Positions 13,909 to 14,265 of a stretch of DNA of 14,265 nucleotides are shown here, one piece after another (positions within the stretch are counted from its first letter, which is position 1; each line of letters opens with the position of its first letter). Source of the stretch: an uncultured Clostridia bacterium (GTDB lineage Bacteria > Bacillota > Clostridia > TANB77 > CAG-508); assembly GCA_944393755.1 (NCBI GenBank), contig CALYBF010000023.1:1-14265 (forward strand). The letters are read 5' to 3'. Below the pieces are notes generated by a model that was given only the letters and a program-made list of their open reading frames with translations, made no database searches and had not been told where the DNA came from. Position numbers and translations under genes: made by a program.

Positions 13909-14265
13909 TGAAAAGAGCCTTAAAAAGGCTATTGAAACCAAAATGTAATATAGTTTTAATATTTTTGTAACATATTGCATTTGTTTTATTTGACCACTCT
14001 TTGACACTGATTTTATAACTATTTCAAAAGCAATATCTCTATGTGCATATGTTCCTCCACCTTTGCCAGATTTAGAAACTAATCCTACCGCATTTGTTGC
14101 TTCTATCCATTTTTGTGGAGCTAATGTAAAACTATTTAATCCTGCCTCTTTTTTAAAGGCCTCGAATTCGATGCCTTTAAAATTTGGATTGTGTATTAAT
14201 TCCCAAATTCCTAAAAACTCTATTGTATTTCTATTCCTTATCCAATTTTGTATCACACCTTTTGG
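13891..14265 (-). pseudogene. KilA-N domain protein, 5' end outside window, C terminus apparently lost
   Basis: KilA-N domains are DNA-binding modules common in phages and mobile elements. The family match is strong from the window edge to about 14010: PKGVIQNWIRNRNTIEFLG, WELIHNPNFKGIEFEAF, FTLAPQKWIEATNAVGLVSK and GGTYAHRDIAFE. After IAFE the usual FASWISPEFKLYI stretch is missing and the frame runs on for about 43 unrelated residues. That tail reads through a terminator-like hairpin (13911-13930) and the -35 box of the next gene, so it is probably not native. The frame is open through the right edge with no start needed there; a GTG at 14256 is inside the domain and not a likely start. I read it as a remnant of a mobile or phage gene, though a short functional form cannot be excluded. 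Confidence 0.7.
13911..13930 (-). terminator. Terminator-like hairpin at the end of the KilA-N remnant
   Basis: A perfect 6-bp stem (AGCCTT 13916-13921 with AAGGCT 13925-13930) has a 3-base loop, and on the minus strand CTTTTC follows. It is short but compact. It lies inside the open frame of the KilA-N remnant and directly before the next promoter. Confidence 0.5.

Overview
The window is strongly AT-rich, and every convincing gene lies on the minus strand. The gene set is that of a low-GC Gram-positive bacterium: IreB, DUF1292/YrzB, Mini-III RNase, RbgA, a sortase with an LPXTG substrate, and two murein glucosaminidases. An uncultured member of the Clostridia is the most likely source. No tRNA, rRNA, CRISPR array or complete mobile element was found.

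Layout in the direction of transcription (right to left). At the right edge is the end of a KilA-N domain gene (13891-14265), apparently decayed. It is followed by a G5-SH3-glucosaminidase murein hydrolase (12634-13863) with its own TTGACA/TAGAAT promoter. A second promoter (12597-12625) appears to drive a long, tightly packed unit: a small VirB2-like two-helix membrane protein, a TadZ/CpaE-like ATPase carrying two AT-hooks, a GAF plus degenerate-GGDEF protein, then the conserved ireB-ruvX-DUF1292 block. A small unknown membrane protein (7053-7535) comes next between two hairpins. Then come rbgA and mrnC, both of which act on maturation of the large ribosomal subunit. Pyruvate kinase (4086-5528) has its own promoter and terminator, and dgkA (3458-3829) follows. 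The left end is a cell-surface cassette: a cohesin-like LPXTG protein, a sortase, and a second glucosaminidase with SH3 and Ig-like domains that runs off the left edge.

The most striking feature is a recoding pattern. Two genes are each broken in the zero frame, rbgA once and the left-edge glucosaminidase twice. At all three breaks the zero-frame codon is CGG followed by A. Reading CGGA as one unit, a +1 shift, restores the protein exactly, and at each point the protein family expects glycine: the P-loop GxPNVGKS of RbgA, the NVRTGPGTSY motif of the SH3 domain, and the YAKDGKGAS stretch of the glucosaminidase. My manual scan of all coding frames found no other in-frame CGG, while about twenty CGG trinucleotides occur harmlessly in the other two phases. 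CGG therefore looks absent as an arginine codon here, and CGGA behaves as a four-base glycine codon or a programmed +1 frameshift site. The decoding mechanism is inference, because no candidate tRNA lies in the window.
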